Shown: positions 34,352 to 43,116, counted from the first letter of the stretch. The stretch is 64,000 nt of DNA from Devosia rhizoryzae (GCF_016698665.1 NZ_CP068046.1:3038001-3102000); one strand, 5' to 3'. Notes: a model not told the origin generated them from the sequence alone. A program made the numbers and translations.

Positions 34352-34576
34352 TATGAACAAGTTATATCGTATTGTTTCCGTCAATGTGCAGCAAAACACT
34401 AGCAACTTTCCCAAATCTCCAATCAAGATCAGAGCTTCATGTCTTCTATATTTTAACTTCATGTACGCTGAGAACCGCGTGATGGTACGCTCCCTTCCTT
34501 ACGTCACAATATGAAATGTTGTTAAACCCCAATCTTCCAATTGCCCGCAACGTTACTTGGTAGCGTAAAAATTGTA

Positions 34577-34720
34577 TTATTTCCCAGATTTTTGCGATTT
34601 TTCGCTACGTCGAATATTTCGAAAGCATTTCTCAGATCAAATTTCTGAGAATTTCGTTCCAGATTTTATTGTCCGAAATTCCAGAAAAAATGGGCGTGTA
34701 AAGAAAAATCTGGGAAATAA
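34577..34720. repeat. Nested palindromes in an AT-rich non-coding stretch
   Basis: The 34352-34808 gap has no convincing gene (a 63-codon Phe-rich frame is probably chance) but is strongly structured. A 17-bp outer inverted repeat (34577-34593 with 34704-34720) encloses GCGA/TCGC (34594-34605), TCGAA/TTCGA (34610-34622), TTCTCAGA/TCTGAGAA (34629-34651) and an overlapping alternative GAATTTCG/CGAAATTC (34649-34656 with 34674-34681). The fold would be a multi-branched cruciform or RNA. An origin, a recombination site or a structured RNA are all possible. Confidence 0.6.
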
Positions 34721-34808
34721 AAAGTCTTTCTATTTTTTCCTCCGTCGCTTTACATGGAGCTAAAAAATTATATTTTATCATCATTCAAATAGATAAGGCT
34801 GATACGCT

Positions 34809-35336
34809 ATGTTAAACGACAATAAAAACTCCTCTCTGCAAGAAAATATGTCCGCTCTTTGCGCTGATCTGTTTAGAATGCATCTCAGCACGTTTTCAAG
34901 CGACACATCTGATGAACTACAATTCCTTTTTGCATTCTCGCTAATCTATAAGAGAGACTTAGCCGAGATGCACAAGTCGGTCCACCTATGTGGTGCCAGG
35001 GATGCTGATAAAATCAATGTTGCTGTGAACTCATTTTTCGGGCGAGCGGAGCTTAATTCGGCGCAGCCTGCAACTGTCCGGAAGCGATCAAAGGCCGTGG
35101 TGAAAGTCAGCAATCTGTCCTCACTGAGCCCCTCAGGTGTATGTTATCGAACTGGGCTAGTCATTCTGCCGGACGCGTCTCGCAATGCTGACGATGTCGA
35201 AGCCTTGTTCAACGAACTCGACCTAGAAGGCGTGCCGGTGGTTTTTCACGGCCCCACCGTCGAACACGCGTTCCAGTGGGTGCTGACAGGCCAGGCTGTT
35301 GACCCGGCTCTTCTTGAAGATTTCCTCGACCATTAG
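34809..35336 (+). CDS. Orphan protein of the compact element
   Basis: 175 residues from ATG 34809. Asn/Ser-rich N-terminus, then helical segments (LQFLFAFSLIYKRDLAEMHK) and an acidic end (DDVEALFNELDLEGVPVVFHG). No motif recognised. Base use is AT-richer than in neighbouring regions, in line with recent transfer. It follows the palindromic stretch and may be controlled from it. Confidence 0.6.
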   Translation: MLNDNKNSSLQENMSALCADLFRMHLSTFSSDTSDELQFLFAFSLIYKRDLAEMHKSVHLCGARDADKINVAVNSFFGRAELNSAQPATVRKRSKAVVKVSNLSSLSPSGVCYRTGLVILPDASRNADDVEALFNELDLEGVPVVFHGPTVEHAFQWVLTGQAVDPALLEDFLDH

Positions 35337-35445
35337 ACGTCGTGAGGTCAAGCGCACTCTGCGCTTTGTACAATACTCTAGTTCAATTCAAATTGGTTCG
35401 TGATCCTAAACGCGTTCACGACTTAAATTGTCACAAGGGAAAAAA

Positions 35446-35904
35446 ATGAGCAGATTGCGTTATAAGGCAGAACGGATACGAGCGCTTGTGGATGATCATC
35501 TGAGCCGGTTTAACATACCGCGAAGCTCCAGAGAGCCCCTTTACTGTGATTCTGTGGGATATATCAGCATCACCACAGATAATCCGGGTGAATTGCCTTA
35601 TTTCGAAGAAATTCGAGCACATATGCTTCACAGAGATTCGTACGAAAAGCTTCGCAACACACTTTTTATTCACGGTGACGTTGGTGCTTATAACGAACGG
35701 TTCACGGAAGAAGCAATCTTCGTAGCGCCTGCCGGCCTCAAGGATCTGTTTTTGGAAGAGTTTCATTCAACAGCTGAGCACTTGGGTGTTAGCGAGCAAT
35801 TCAAAGAGTACGACATTGATGGTCAAGAGGCATTTCTATTCGAAGCGATGTTCCATGATTATGTGGAGTGCCCGCAGGGTTTTCCCAATGTTCACTTCGT
35901 TTAA
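35446..35904 (+). CDS. Orphan protein of the compact element
   Basis: 152 residues from ATG 35446, preceded by AAGGG at seven bases. Acidic, aromatic-rich (YISITTDNPGELPYFEEI; FLFEAMFHDYVECPQGFPNV). No signal peptide or known motif. It lies 79 bases before the recombinase gene in the same direction; a role in recombination directionality would fit its position but nothing in the sequence proves it. Confidence 0.6.
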   Translation: MSRLRYKAERIRALVDDHLSRFNIPRSSREPLYCDSVGYISITTDNPGELPYFEEIRAHMLHRDSYEKLRNTLFIHGDVGAYNERFTEEAIFVAPAGLKDLFLEEFHSTAEHLGVSEQFKEYDIDGQEAFLFEAMFHDYVECPQGFPNVHFV

Positions 35905-35983
35905 GACTTACGGTTTATGATTTTCATCTTTTCGCTTTGCTAGAGAGGGGTTGGCCGTTACCGTCTGACTTTGAGAGGGATAC

Positions 35984-37696
35984 ATGCCACGGACAGCTTA
36001 TTCTTATATCCGCATGTCAACGCCTAGCCAGATCAAGGGCGACAGCCTGCGGCGGCAGGCGGACTCTTCACTTCGGTACGCTTTGGAGCACAATCTAGAT
36101 ATCGATGAAACACTGGAGCTCAAAGATCTGGGGGTGTCTGCTTACAAGGGCGATAACGCGACCACCGGCGCGCTTTCCCGATTTCTCCAAGCAGTCGACA
36201 CTGGGAGGGTCTCTCCCGGAAGCGTTCTGCTAGTAGAGTCTCTTGATCGCCTCAGTCGGCAGCGTGTTGGAGCGGCGATGTCGCTGTTCTTAAACATTGT
36301 AGAGCGAGGGATAACCATCGTAACTTTGTCTGACGGTCAGATTTACGCTCCAGGAATATCAGACCCTATACCACTACTGCAGTCGTTGCTCATCATGTCA
36401 CGAGCACACGAAGAATCGCAGCTCAAGGGTCAACGCGTGGCTGCCGCCTGGCAGAGGAAACGAGACACAATCGATCTTGAGAAACTCAGTAAGCAATGTC
36501 CGCTTTGGCTTCGGTTGGCAGATGATCGCAAGCAGTTCTTTGTACAAGCTGATAGAGCAGAGATTGTTAGGACCATTTTCGAATGGTCGCTTGAAGGGCT
36601 TGGCCGCTACAGCATTGCTAAGCGGCTGAATGGCGATAGCGTTCCGCCCTTTGGCCGAGCAGCGAAATGGCAGGAGTCCTATGTTGAGAAAATACTGAGT
36701 AATCGCGCAGTAATTGGTGAATTCCAGCCCCATCGCAAAATTGATGGCCGACGGATTCCACATGGCGCAGCTATCGCTGACTACTTTCCTGCGGTTGTTG
36801 AGAGAGACCTTTTCTACGCAGTCCAGGGTGTACGTTTTGAACGCCGTTCCGGTGCTGGTGGGCGCCGAGGTGTCGACCATGCCAACTTGTTTACACATGT
36901 TGCAAGATGCGGCGAATGTGGCGATCCGATGAGAATGGTGAACAAGGGGAAAAAGCCCAAGGGTGGCCGATATCTTCGTTGCGCAAGTTCGCTACTTGGC
37001 TCTGGATGTACCGCAAAAGCCTGGCCATACGAAGCCTTCGAGAGAGCCTTCCTTAGCTTCTGTGGAGAGATAGACATAGCGTCAGCCGAAGACGCCGCTG
37101 ACCATCAGGCTGCTAATACAGCGCGACTACAGTCGATTGCAGCAAGCGAAGAGCGCTTGCGGCTTGCAAGAATTCGTAGGGATAACGCTTTCACGCTCCT
37201 CGATGGGACCGCGGACGTTGCCTATATCCAAATCAAAATTGAGCAATGCAATGAAGAGGTTCGTCTTCTGACGGGTGAGCTAGAAGCCGCTAGGACTTTG
37301 AAAGTATTTATCCCTACGCGAGAAGAGACGGTGAGCTTAGTTGAGCGAGTCAAGGGTGTGCGGCATGGGGGTACTGAATTTCGGTTAAGGGTTGCTACCC
37401 GGCTGAAGCAAATTGTCCGGTCGTTACGGCTATACCCAACAGGCATCGATGCCGGGCGTATGTTGAAGCCCTTTAGCAACGCGGATTGGCTAAACGACCC
37501 CGTCAGCCGGACTCAAGATTTTGGGATACCAGCTTTTGCGGTGGAGTTTTCGAGCGGTCTGCGGCGTCACGTGGTGGCGGGGATAGATGCTGTTTCACCT
37601 TACGCCATAATCACTGAGGCGCCAGGGGTTGGTGATCCACAACTGCTTCGGCTTAAACGAAAAGAATTAGCATTAATGGGGCTCGTTGCCGCCTAA
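35984..37696 (+). CDS. Large serine recombinase
   Basis: 570 residues. Resolvase domain with Y8-I-R-M-S12 (catalytic serine), LVESLDRLSRQ and HEESQLKGQR; recombinase domain (AKRLNGDSVPPFGRAAKWQES); zinc ribbon C-G-E-C-G-D-P...RCASSLLGSGC; and a helical C-terminal part. Such enzymes carry out integration and excision between att sites and are most likely the mover of this element. Composition is intermediate between its AT-rich neighbours and the island. Confidence 0.9.
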   Translation: MPRTAYSYIRMSTPSQIKGDSLRRQADSSLRYALEHNLDIDETLELKDLGVSAYKGDNATTGALSRFLQAVDTGRVSPGSVLLVESLDRLSRQRVGAAMSLFLNIVERGITIVTLSDGQIYAPGISDPIPLLQSLLIMSRAHEESQLKGQRVAAAWQRKRDTIDLEKLSKQCPLWLRLADDRKQFFVQADRAEIVRTIFEWSLEGLGRYSIAKRLNGDSVPPFGRAAKWQESYVEKILSNRAVIGEFQPHRKIDGRRIPHGAAIADYFPAVVERDLFYAVQGVRFERRSGAGGRRGVDHANLFTHVARCGECGDPMRMVNKGKKPKGGRYLRCASSLLGSGCTAKAWPYEAFERAFLSFCGEIDIASAEDAADHQAANTARLQSIAASEERLRLARIRRDNAFTLLDGTADVAYIQIKIEQCNEEVRLLTGELEAARTLKVFIPTREETVSLVERVKGVRHGGTEFRLRVATRLKQIVRSLRLYPTGIDAGRMLKPFSNADWLNDPVSRTQDFGIPAFAVEFSSGLRRHVVAGIDAVSPYAIITEAPGVGDPQLLRLKRKELALMGLVAA

Positions 37697-37861
37697 ATAG
37701 CAACGGACACATAAAACGTTTTCAGAATCCTAGCCCCACCACGCGTGGGTAGGTAAAGTACGTTTGCTCATGCGACAACTCCCTTGAGCGATCCCCGACA
37801 TTAACATTTTGATCACCCTTGAGCTTTGCTCCGGGGTAGTCGTATCATGGAAATTTAACAG

Positions 37862-38671
37862 TTGAGAAAAACGTTGAAGCTCAAAAATACTACTCGGTCG
37901 AATGTCAAGGCTTCTAACAAACCTAACATCTTGAGCAGTGAACAGGCCCAAGGTCACTATCAACGATGGATCCAAGATCTTTTTACTACATACCGAAACA
38001 AAGAGCCCGCGGAACGCTACTCGTCTTTGGACGAGTACCTGAAGCAAAATGCAACATTTATAACGGCCACTTTCCATCAGTGGGGCATAGCGTCAAAGAA
38101 GCGAAACATGGAGCTTCGAGGGTCCGATAGCTCTTTGGAACTAGACGCCTTTCATAAGCTATACCGGGACGTAGCTCGGGGTACCTTAGGCAACCACTGG
38201 GACAAGAAGGGCAAAGCTATTCGCTGGCCGCTTGCTGTGGTCGCTATCGATCATCCCGAAGCCAAGTACGCAAAGACAACCACAAGTGCGATGACGAACC
38301 TTCATTGGCATGCAGTGATGATCTGTCGGTCTCACGATCGCTTGGCTTTTATGAAGGCGCTAGAAGACATTAGGCTGAATTCAGACTTCTACTTCAAAAC
38401 ACTGGTAGACACTTTGGATTTCCGTGGGTGGGATCCGTCGAAGGATGCTAGCTACATCACTAAAGCCCATGTGAAGGCTTTGGATGTCGCGACTCCTGGC
38501 ACCGATGACCTCTGTATCTACCCAAACCCGTCCGCCACCGGTCGGTTGGGTTGGGGCTACCGTAATAAGCATCTCAGGTCTTCACAGGGCGTAGCGAAGC
38601 TTATTGCCGGTCTGAAGCGTGATCAGCACACTGCATGTCGGTATGCTTGGCTTCACGGGTCTGAATACTGA
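37862..38671 (+). CDS. HUH endonuclease/Rep-like replication protein
   Basis: 269 residues from TTG 37862; the start is uncertain because no ATG or good ribosome-binding site is near. H148-W-H150 in a hydrophobic strand (NLHWHAVMIC) gives the HUH metal motif, preceded by a V-A-I-D-H strand. Y198 in DASYITKAH is in the place of the nicking tyrosine of single-Tyr Rep proteins. This suggests rolling-circle initiation or single-strand transposition. A partner origin could be the palindromic stretch at 34577-34720. Family placement is by motif only. Confidence 0.6.
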   Translation: MRKTLKLKNTTRSNVKASNKPNILSSEQAQGHYQRWIQDLFTTYRNKEPAERYSSLDEYLKQNATFITATFHQWGIASKKRNMELRGSDSSLELDAFHKLYRDVARGTLGNHWDKKGKAIRWPLAVVAIDHPEAKYAKTTTSAMTNLHWHAVMICRSHDRLAFMKALEDIRLNSDFYFKTLVDTLDFRGWDPSKDASYITKAHVKALDVATPGTDDLCIYPNPSATGRLGWGYRNKHLRSSQGVAKLIAGLKRDQHTACRYAWLHGSEY

Positions 38672-38693
38672 AACTCAAACGATGGAGGACATG

Positions 38694-38948
38694 ATGTCCC
38701 GAGACACCCTGAAATGGGGTGGGCAGCTCCCCGATCTTCAAGCTGCAATCGCCCGCATTGGCTTCATAGGCCACTGGGTCGAACAGGATGACAAATGGCG
38801 GTTCAACGGCGACGCTGGCGAGGTGATTACCTGGTACCCAAAAACTAAAACTGTCCAGGTACAAGGTACCAATCATCCAAGGGTCCGCGCGCGTGTCTTG
38901 ACTGGACTCGTCGGTGAGCGCAACACCTTAGATTTTGGCGATGAATGA
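38694..38948 (+). CDS. Small orphan protein after the Rep-like gene
   Basis: 84 residues from ATG 38694, chosen because GGAGG lies five bases upstream; ATGs at 38682 and 38691 are alternatives. MSRDTLKWGGQLPDLQAAIA..., with conserved-looking Trp/Gly residues and FNGDAGEVITWYPKTKTVQVQG, which reads like a short beta-rich fold. It may be co-transcribed with the Rep-like gene. From here to 39128 no gene is seen, only a partly self-complementary stretch. Confidence 0.55.
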   Translation: MSRDTLKWGGQLPDLQAAIARIGFIGHWVEQDDKWRFNGDAGEVITWYPKTKTVQVQGTNHPRVRARVLTGLVGERNTLDFGDE

Positions 38949-39128
38949 AGTCGCCTCGCTCACTTTCAAAGTCTGTGTTGGGGTGGATTCCTGCCAGTCC
39001 GCTTTGCGGCAGCGAACCGGCAAAGCAGACTGAAAGTCGTTAACCCTTTTATCTTGCAGCAACGGCACAATTCAGTAGCGCCTTACCATCTCGGCAAGCG
39101 ACGGCAGTAACCGCCCACGCTCCGGCAG

Positions 39129-39757
39129 CTACGGTGCCGACGGTCGGCGAACAAAGGTGCTGAACTGAAACTTTTGGCTTGTTGACCACGGTGTCAGGTG
39201 ATCGTGCCAGCGGGTATCGATCAGCTTGAAATCGTCGCCGAGCGTATCAGTAAGGCTATCGGCATCATGTCGCGCTACGGGAAGGCCGCTGCATTTTTCT
39301 GGACCATCCAGTGCGAATGTGCCGATGATAACGTGCCCGCCAGGGTCAATTGCGGCCCTCAGACGATCCATGTAGCCCTGCCGCTGGGCTGGCTCGGTCA
39401 GGAAGTGGAAGGCGGCGCGGTCATGCCAAACGGCATATTTCTTGGACGGCGTCCAATCGCCGGCATCAGCAACAATCCAGTCAACTTGGTCTGCCAACGA
39501 ACCAAGGTGCGTTCTCGTCATTTCCAGAGCTGCGGCTGAAAGATCCAAGACCGAGACATCCGTATGGCCAGACGCTAGCAGATGGTCGACAAATCGGGAA
39601 GCACCACCCCAATGTCGAGAACTGCCATGGCTGGTGTCGCGCCGATCAGACGCAGTAAATCCATGGAGGGTTGAGGCTCCTCCTGGAACCAACTCACCTG
39701 GTCTTCACCCTTGCTGGAGTAGACGGTCTGCCAATGCTCTTGCCGCTCGATCGCCAT
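39129..39757 (-). pseudogene. Class I SAM methyltransferase, broken by a one-base deletion
   Basis: ATG 39757 reads MAIERQEHWQTVYSSKGEDQ and proceeds to AVLDIG, where the glycine-rich SAM loop should follow; the rest (GASRFVDHLLASG, VLDLSAAALEMT, LTPWSTSQKFQ) is in another frame. Restoring one G in the G-run near 39606-39610 gives D-I-G-G-G-A-S-R in one frame. The gene shares one base with the upstream regulator stop (TGATG), so the two form an operon. Real inactivation or a homopolymer sequencing error cannot be told apart here. Confidence 0.85.
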
Positions 39758-40080
39758 CAGTTTCCCGTCTCCGGCTTTTGTGTAACTGGCTCGCAAAAGA
39801 CCTTGTAGAGCGTTGTGAGCACTTGGGTGACCGGTTCGGAAGCCAGTCGATAAAAGATCGTTTGGCCATCGCGCCGCGTTTTGACCAGACCCAGAGCACG
39901 AAGCTTGGAGAGGTGCTGCGATAGCGGTGACTGCTCCAGTCCCACGATGCGCGAAAGCTCGCTGACATTGAGCTCCTGTTCCAGGAGATTGCACAGGATC
40001 AAAAGGCGTCGCGGATTTGCCATGGCGCCGAGGAGCTTCGCCGCTTCTTCAGCCTGGGGTTCGAGGTCAGCTATGTTCAT
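39757..40080 (-). CDS. bigR: BigR/SqrR-type ArsR-family sulfide-sensing repressor
   Basis: 107 residues from ATG 40080; a GTG at 40104 is an alternative. Winged helix with LEQSPLSQHLSKLRALGLVKTRRDGQTIFYRL. Two cysteines, C30 (RRLLILCNLL) and C96 (LYKVFCEP), stand where BigR and SqrR form their tetrasulfide switch in response to persulfide. It diverges from the sulfur operon at 40190, with an AT-rich palindrome between. It is expected to repress both units until sulfide or persulfide rises. Confidence 0.85.
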   Translation of the reverse strand: MNIADLEPQAEEAAKLLGAMANPRRLLILCNLLEQELNVSELSRIVGLEQSPLSQHLSKLRALGLVKTRRDGQTIFYRLASEPVTQVLTTLYKVFCEPVTQKPETGN

Positions 40081-40119
40081 CAGTCGGGTCGTTCCGTTTT
40101 TCACGGTTTACATATTAGA

Positions 40120-40131
40120 ATATTCGAATAT
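40120..40131. promoter_or_regulatory. Probable BigR operator
   Basis: Perfect 12-bp palindrome ATATTCGAATAT in the AT-rich space between the divergent regulator and yeeE genes. The size and AT-rich dyad fit known BigR-type sites. Confidence 0.65.
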
Positions 40132-40189
40132 ACGTATCAATGCCGTTTATTGGCGGCCCAACCCGTCAGCTGTAGCGCAAGATAGGATC

Positions 40190-40618
40190 ATGATCACCAC
40201 ATTCACAGCCCTGGAAACGCTGCTCGGCGGTTCGTTGATCGGTATTGCCGCTGTGGCCCTGATGTCCCTGCACGGCCGGATCGCTGGCATGACAGGCATC
40301 TTGACGGGCCTCCTTATGCCCAATGGCAACTGGGATTGGCGACTGGCGTTCCTTGCCGGCGCAATCGCTGCGGCTGCGCTGTTTTTTTGGCTCAGTGGCG
40401 TGGACGTAGCGTTGCAAGCTGACTTGCCTGCATGGGCCATTGGTATGGGAGGATTGCTGGTCGGCATCGGCGTCACTTTCGGTGGCGGATGTACCTCGGG
40501 TCACGGGGTCTGAGGCATTGCCCGTCTTTCGCTTCGATCCACCGTCGCCACGGTGACCTTCATGCTTGCGACCTTTGTCACCGTCTTCGTCATCCGTCAT
40601 ATGCTGGGAGGACTATAA
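40190..40618 (+). pseudogene. YeeE/YedE-family sulfur transporter, in-frame TGA at a conserved Cys
   Basis: 142 residues if codon 108 (TGA at 40511-40513) is read through. Membrane protein of the YeeE/YedE family, thought to import thiosulfate or related sulfur species. Up to the stop: GGLLVGIGVTFGGGCTSGHG-V; after it: GIARLSLRSTVATVTF. The family motif is G-H-G-x-C-G-x-x-R-L-S, so the TGA stands exactly at the conserved cysteine (TGC/TGT). The frame after it is intact and ends in TAATG overlap with the second half-transporter gene. Nonsense mutation is the simple reading; selenocysteine insertion is the interesting one. Confidence 0.8.
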
Positions 40619-41055
40619 TGGTCCGGATCGTCTCTGCGGCCATGATCGGCCTGGTCTTTGGAACCGGTATTGTCATTTCAGGCATGGCCAATCCTGCCAA
40701 GGTCCTGAACTTTTTCGACGTGTTTGGTACATGGGATCCAAGCCTCGCGCTCGTCATGGCATCGGCATTGGCAGTGACACTGGCCGGATACCTATTTGTC
40801 TTCCGACGCCTTGCACCCCTCTTCGGGAGCCAGTTTCACTTGCCGACCAAGCGTGATCTCGACCTTCCCCTGATCGCAGGTTCTGCGGTGTTCGGCATCG
40901 GCTGGGGCATTGCCGGGTTCTGCCCCGGGGGCGCCATACCAGCCCTCGGCCTCGGTCATACGCAACCAGTGCTGTTTGTTGTCACCATGACGGGCGGCAT
41001 TCTGGTGGCCAGTTGGCTGAAGACGGTATCAACCCGTCGCCAATCTATTGCCTGA
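40618..41055 (+). CDS. YeeE/YedE-family half transporter (second subunit)
   Basis: 145 residues, at least four transmembrane segments; contains GTGIVISGMANPAKVLNFF and GIGWGIAGFCPGGAIP, whose cysteine belongs to the sulfur-relay set of the family. Its ATG overlaps the end of the first half (TAATG), the usual two-gene form of this transporter. It probably works with the protein at 40190. Located 17 bases before the persulfide dioxygenase-like gene. Confidence 0.88.
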   Translation: MVRIVSAAMIGLVFGTGIVISGMANPAKVLNFFDVFGTWDPSLALVMASALAVTLAGYLFVFRRLAPLFGSQFHLPTKRDLDLPLIAGSAVFGIGWGIAGFCPGGAIPALGLGHTQPVLFVVTMTGGILVASWLKTVSTRRQSIA

Positions 41056-41072
41056 TAAGGAAGGAGAGTTTC

Positions 41073-41987
41073 ATGTCCGACCAGCCCATCCCGTTTTCAC
41101 CTGACTTGACCCTCGTCCCCGAGGTCCTCCCTTTCTTTGACGAGCAAACCAATACCATCAGCTATATCGTCAAAGATCCGCATTCTGACGCCTGCGCGGT
41201 GATCGATTCCGTACTCGATTTCGACTATGCGTCCGGTCAAATCACCTATGACGGTGCCGACAGAATTGTCAGTCATGTTCGTGACAATGGCTGGACCCTG
41301 GAGTGGCTGATCGAAACGCATGTGCATGCCGATCACCTCTCGGCCGCCCCCTATATCAAGGCACAATTGGGTGGTCAGTTGGGCATAGGCGAGCATATTC
41401 GCACCGTGCAGGATACGTTCGGTAAGGTCTTTAACGAAGGCACCGCGTTCCAGCGCGACGGTTCCCAATTCGACCGACTGTTTCGGGATGGAGACAGCTA
41501 CTCTATCGGCTCGATGACGGCCCACACCTTGTTCACACCCGGGCACACCCCGGCCGATATGGTGCATGTCATCGGCAATGCCGCCTTTGTGGGGGACACT
41601 CTGTTCATGCCCGATGGCGGCTCGGCCCGCGCCGATTTTCCTGGCGGCGATGCGCGCACCCTCTACCGATCGATCCAGCGCGTCTTGAGCCTGTCCTCTG
41701 AGATGCGCCTGTTCATGTGCCATGACTACGGGCCCAATGGCCGCAACATCCAGTGGGAAACGACCGTTGGCGAACAACGCGCTCATAACATCCACGTCGG
41801 TCACGGGACTTCCGAGGATGAGTTCGTGCGTATGCGCGAGGAGCGCGACAGCAAGCTCGCAATGCCCAAGCTGATCATTCCATCCCTGCAGGTGAATATG
41901 CGTGCGGGCGGGCTGCCGCCGGCAGAGGACAATGGTCAGACCTATTTGAAAGTGCCGATCAACGGGCTTGTTGGCCCAAAGGATTAG
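41073..41987 (+). CDS. MBL-fold persulfide dioxygenase-like protein
   Basis: 304 residues from ATG 41073, AGGAG upstream. Metallo-beta-lactamase fold with T-H-V-H-A-D-H-L-S, the LFTPGHTPADM strand and FVGDTLFMPD. It resembles Blh/ETHE1-type enzymes that oxidise glutathione persulfide to sulfite during sulfide detoxification. Followed after three bases by a rhodanese-like sulfur transferase, which is often fused to it. Under the BigR-type repressor by position. Confidence 0.9.
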   Translation: MSDQPIPFSPDLTLVPEVLPFFDEQTNTISYIVKDPHSDACAVIDSVLDFDYASGQITYDGADRIVSHVRDNGWTLEWLIETHVHADHLSAAPYIKAQLGGQLGIGEHIRTVQDTFGKVFNEGTAFQRDGSQFDRLFRDGDSYSIGSMTAHTLFTPGHTPADMVHVIGNAAFVGDTLFMPDGGSARADFPGGDARTLYRSIQRVLSLSSEMRLFMCHDYGPNGRNIQWETTVGEQRAHNIHVGHGTSEDEFVRMREERDSKLAMPKLIIPSLQVNMRAGGLPPAEDNGQTYLKVPINGLVGPKD

Positions 41988-41990
41988 ACC

Positions 41991-42314
41991 ATGACCATTC
42001 AGAAGATCGACGAGCATTTTTCGCAAAGCCCACAGATCCTGGCCGAGGATATGAAATCCATCTCGGAAGCCGGCTTCAAGGGGATTGTCTGTGCGCGCCC
42101 AGACAATGAGGATTCTGGCCAGCCGTCTTTCAAGGACATTGCTGAAGCGGCAAGCCGTTTTGACCTAAAGGCCTTCCATATCCCGATCTCTGGTCGCGCC
42201 ACCGAGGACCAGATCGACCAGTTCAGGCAGGCCATAGCCAATACGGCTGGCCCGGTTCTCGGCTATTGCCGCTCCGGTGCGCGCGCTGGCAATCTCTATT
42301 CCGCATCGCGCTGA
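41991..42314 (+). CDS. TIGR01244-family sulfur transferase (DUF442)
   Basis: 107 residues. Phosphatase/rhodanese-like fold with the persulfide-carrying cysteine in G-Y-C-R-S-G-A-R-A near the C-terminus. It would pass sulfane sulfur to or from the neighbouring MBL enzyme. In Blh proteins this domain is the N-terminal half of one chain; here it is a separate gene in the same operon. Full length, no defect. Confidence 0.9.
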   Translation: MTIQKIDEHFSQSPQILAEDMKSISEAGFKGIVCARPDNEDSGQPSFKDIAEAASRFDLKAFHIPISGRATEDQIDQFRQAIANTAGPVLGYCRSGARAGNLYSASR

Positions 42315-42324
42315 TCATTGAGCA

Positions 42325-43116
42325 ATGATGGTTCTCGAGCCTTTGCAATATCTGCTCGGCACCCTGTCCGGCGGTCTGGTGGGATTTACCCTGGGCCTGT
42401 TCGGCGGCGGCGGCTCCATCCTTGCCGTGCCGCTCATGGTCTATGTCGTGGGTGTTCCGGTCGCCCATATGGCCATTGGAACGAGCGCTTTTGCTGTTGC
42501 GGCCAATGCTGCCGCCAATCTGGTTTTTCATGCCCGAAGGGGCAATGTGATCTGGCGATGTGCCCTGATGTACACCGCCGCAGGGATTGCGGGCGCCTTT
42601 GCCGGGTCGACGCTGGGCAAGGCGATGGACGGGCAAAAACTTCTGTTCCTGTTTTCCGTTCTCATGCTGGTCGTGGGGGTGTTGATGTTCAGAGGGCGTC
42701 GCAACCTTGGCGCCCCGGGCGCAACCTGCAATCGGGAGAAAGCGCCAAAGGTTGTCGCCTATGGTGGGCTGACTGGATTGTTTTCAGGGTTCTTTGGTAT
42801 CGGCGGCGGCTTTCTGATCGTGCCGGGCCTGGTCGCCTCTACCGGAATGCCGATCCTGAATGCGATCGGCTCCTCATTGGTCGCCGTGACCGCCTTTGGG
42901 CTCACAACGGCGGTCAGCTATGCATTGTCCGGGTTTGTCGACTGGCCGCTGGCTGCAGTCTTTGTTGGGGGTGGTGCGCTCGGTGGCCTGATCGGCGCGC
43001 GGGTGGCGGGTGCCCTTGCCACGCGAAAAGGGCTGCTTAACATGGCGTTTGCCGCACTCGTCATTGGTGTCGGCTTTTACATCTCGGTCCAGACCATTGG
43101 CAGCTTTGCTGCATAG
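42325..43116 (+). CDS. TauE/SafE-family sulfite exporter
   Basis: 263 residues, about eight transmembrane helices. Two inverted repeats with glycine-rich loops: LGLFGGGGSILAVPLMVYV and FFGIGGGFLIVPGLVAST. It would export the sulfite made by persulfide oxidation and is the last gene of the operon. ATG at 42328 is an alternative start. Confidence 0.9.
   Translation: MMVLEPLQYLLGTLSGGLVGFTLGLFGGGGSILAVPLMVYVVGVPVAHMAIGTSAFAVAANAAANLVFHARRGNVIWRCALMYTAAGIAGAFAGSTLGKAMDGQKLLFLFSVLMLVVGVLMFRGRRNLGAPGATCNREKAPKVVAYGGLTGLFSGFFGIGGGFLIVPGLVASTGMPILNAIGSSLVAVTAFGLTTAVSYALSGFVDWPLAAVFVGGGALGGLIGARVAGALATRKGLLNMAFAALVIGVGFYISVQTIGSFAA

Larger units (their letters stand above)
34295..38960. mobile_element. 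Compact lower-GC element with serine recombinase and HUH Rep-like gene
   Basis: Between the comM remnant and the methyltransferase remnant at 39129, base composition drops sharply (AT-rich at 34.3-35.0 kb) and all genes face right: two orphans, a large serine recombinase, an HUH Rep-like protein and a small orphan. The left border is set by the end of comM homology and a 13-bp inverted repeat. The right border is only approximate; no matching repeat was found near 38.95-39.13 kb, and that stretch holds no gene. Confidence 0.5.

Noticed and set aside
34572..34763. 63-codon Phe-rich frame
   Set aside because: It lies across the nested palindromes, has no ribosome-binding site and reflects AT-richness.
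40514..40570. SECIS element after the yeeE UGA
   Set aside because: A 6-bp hairpin exists but its distance and loop do not match known bacterial SECIS elements well enough to call it.
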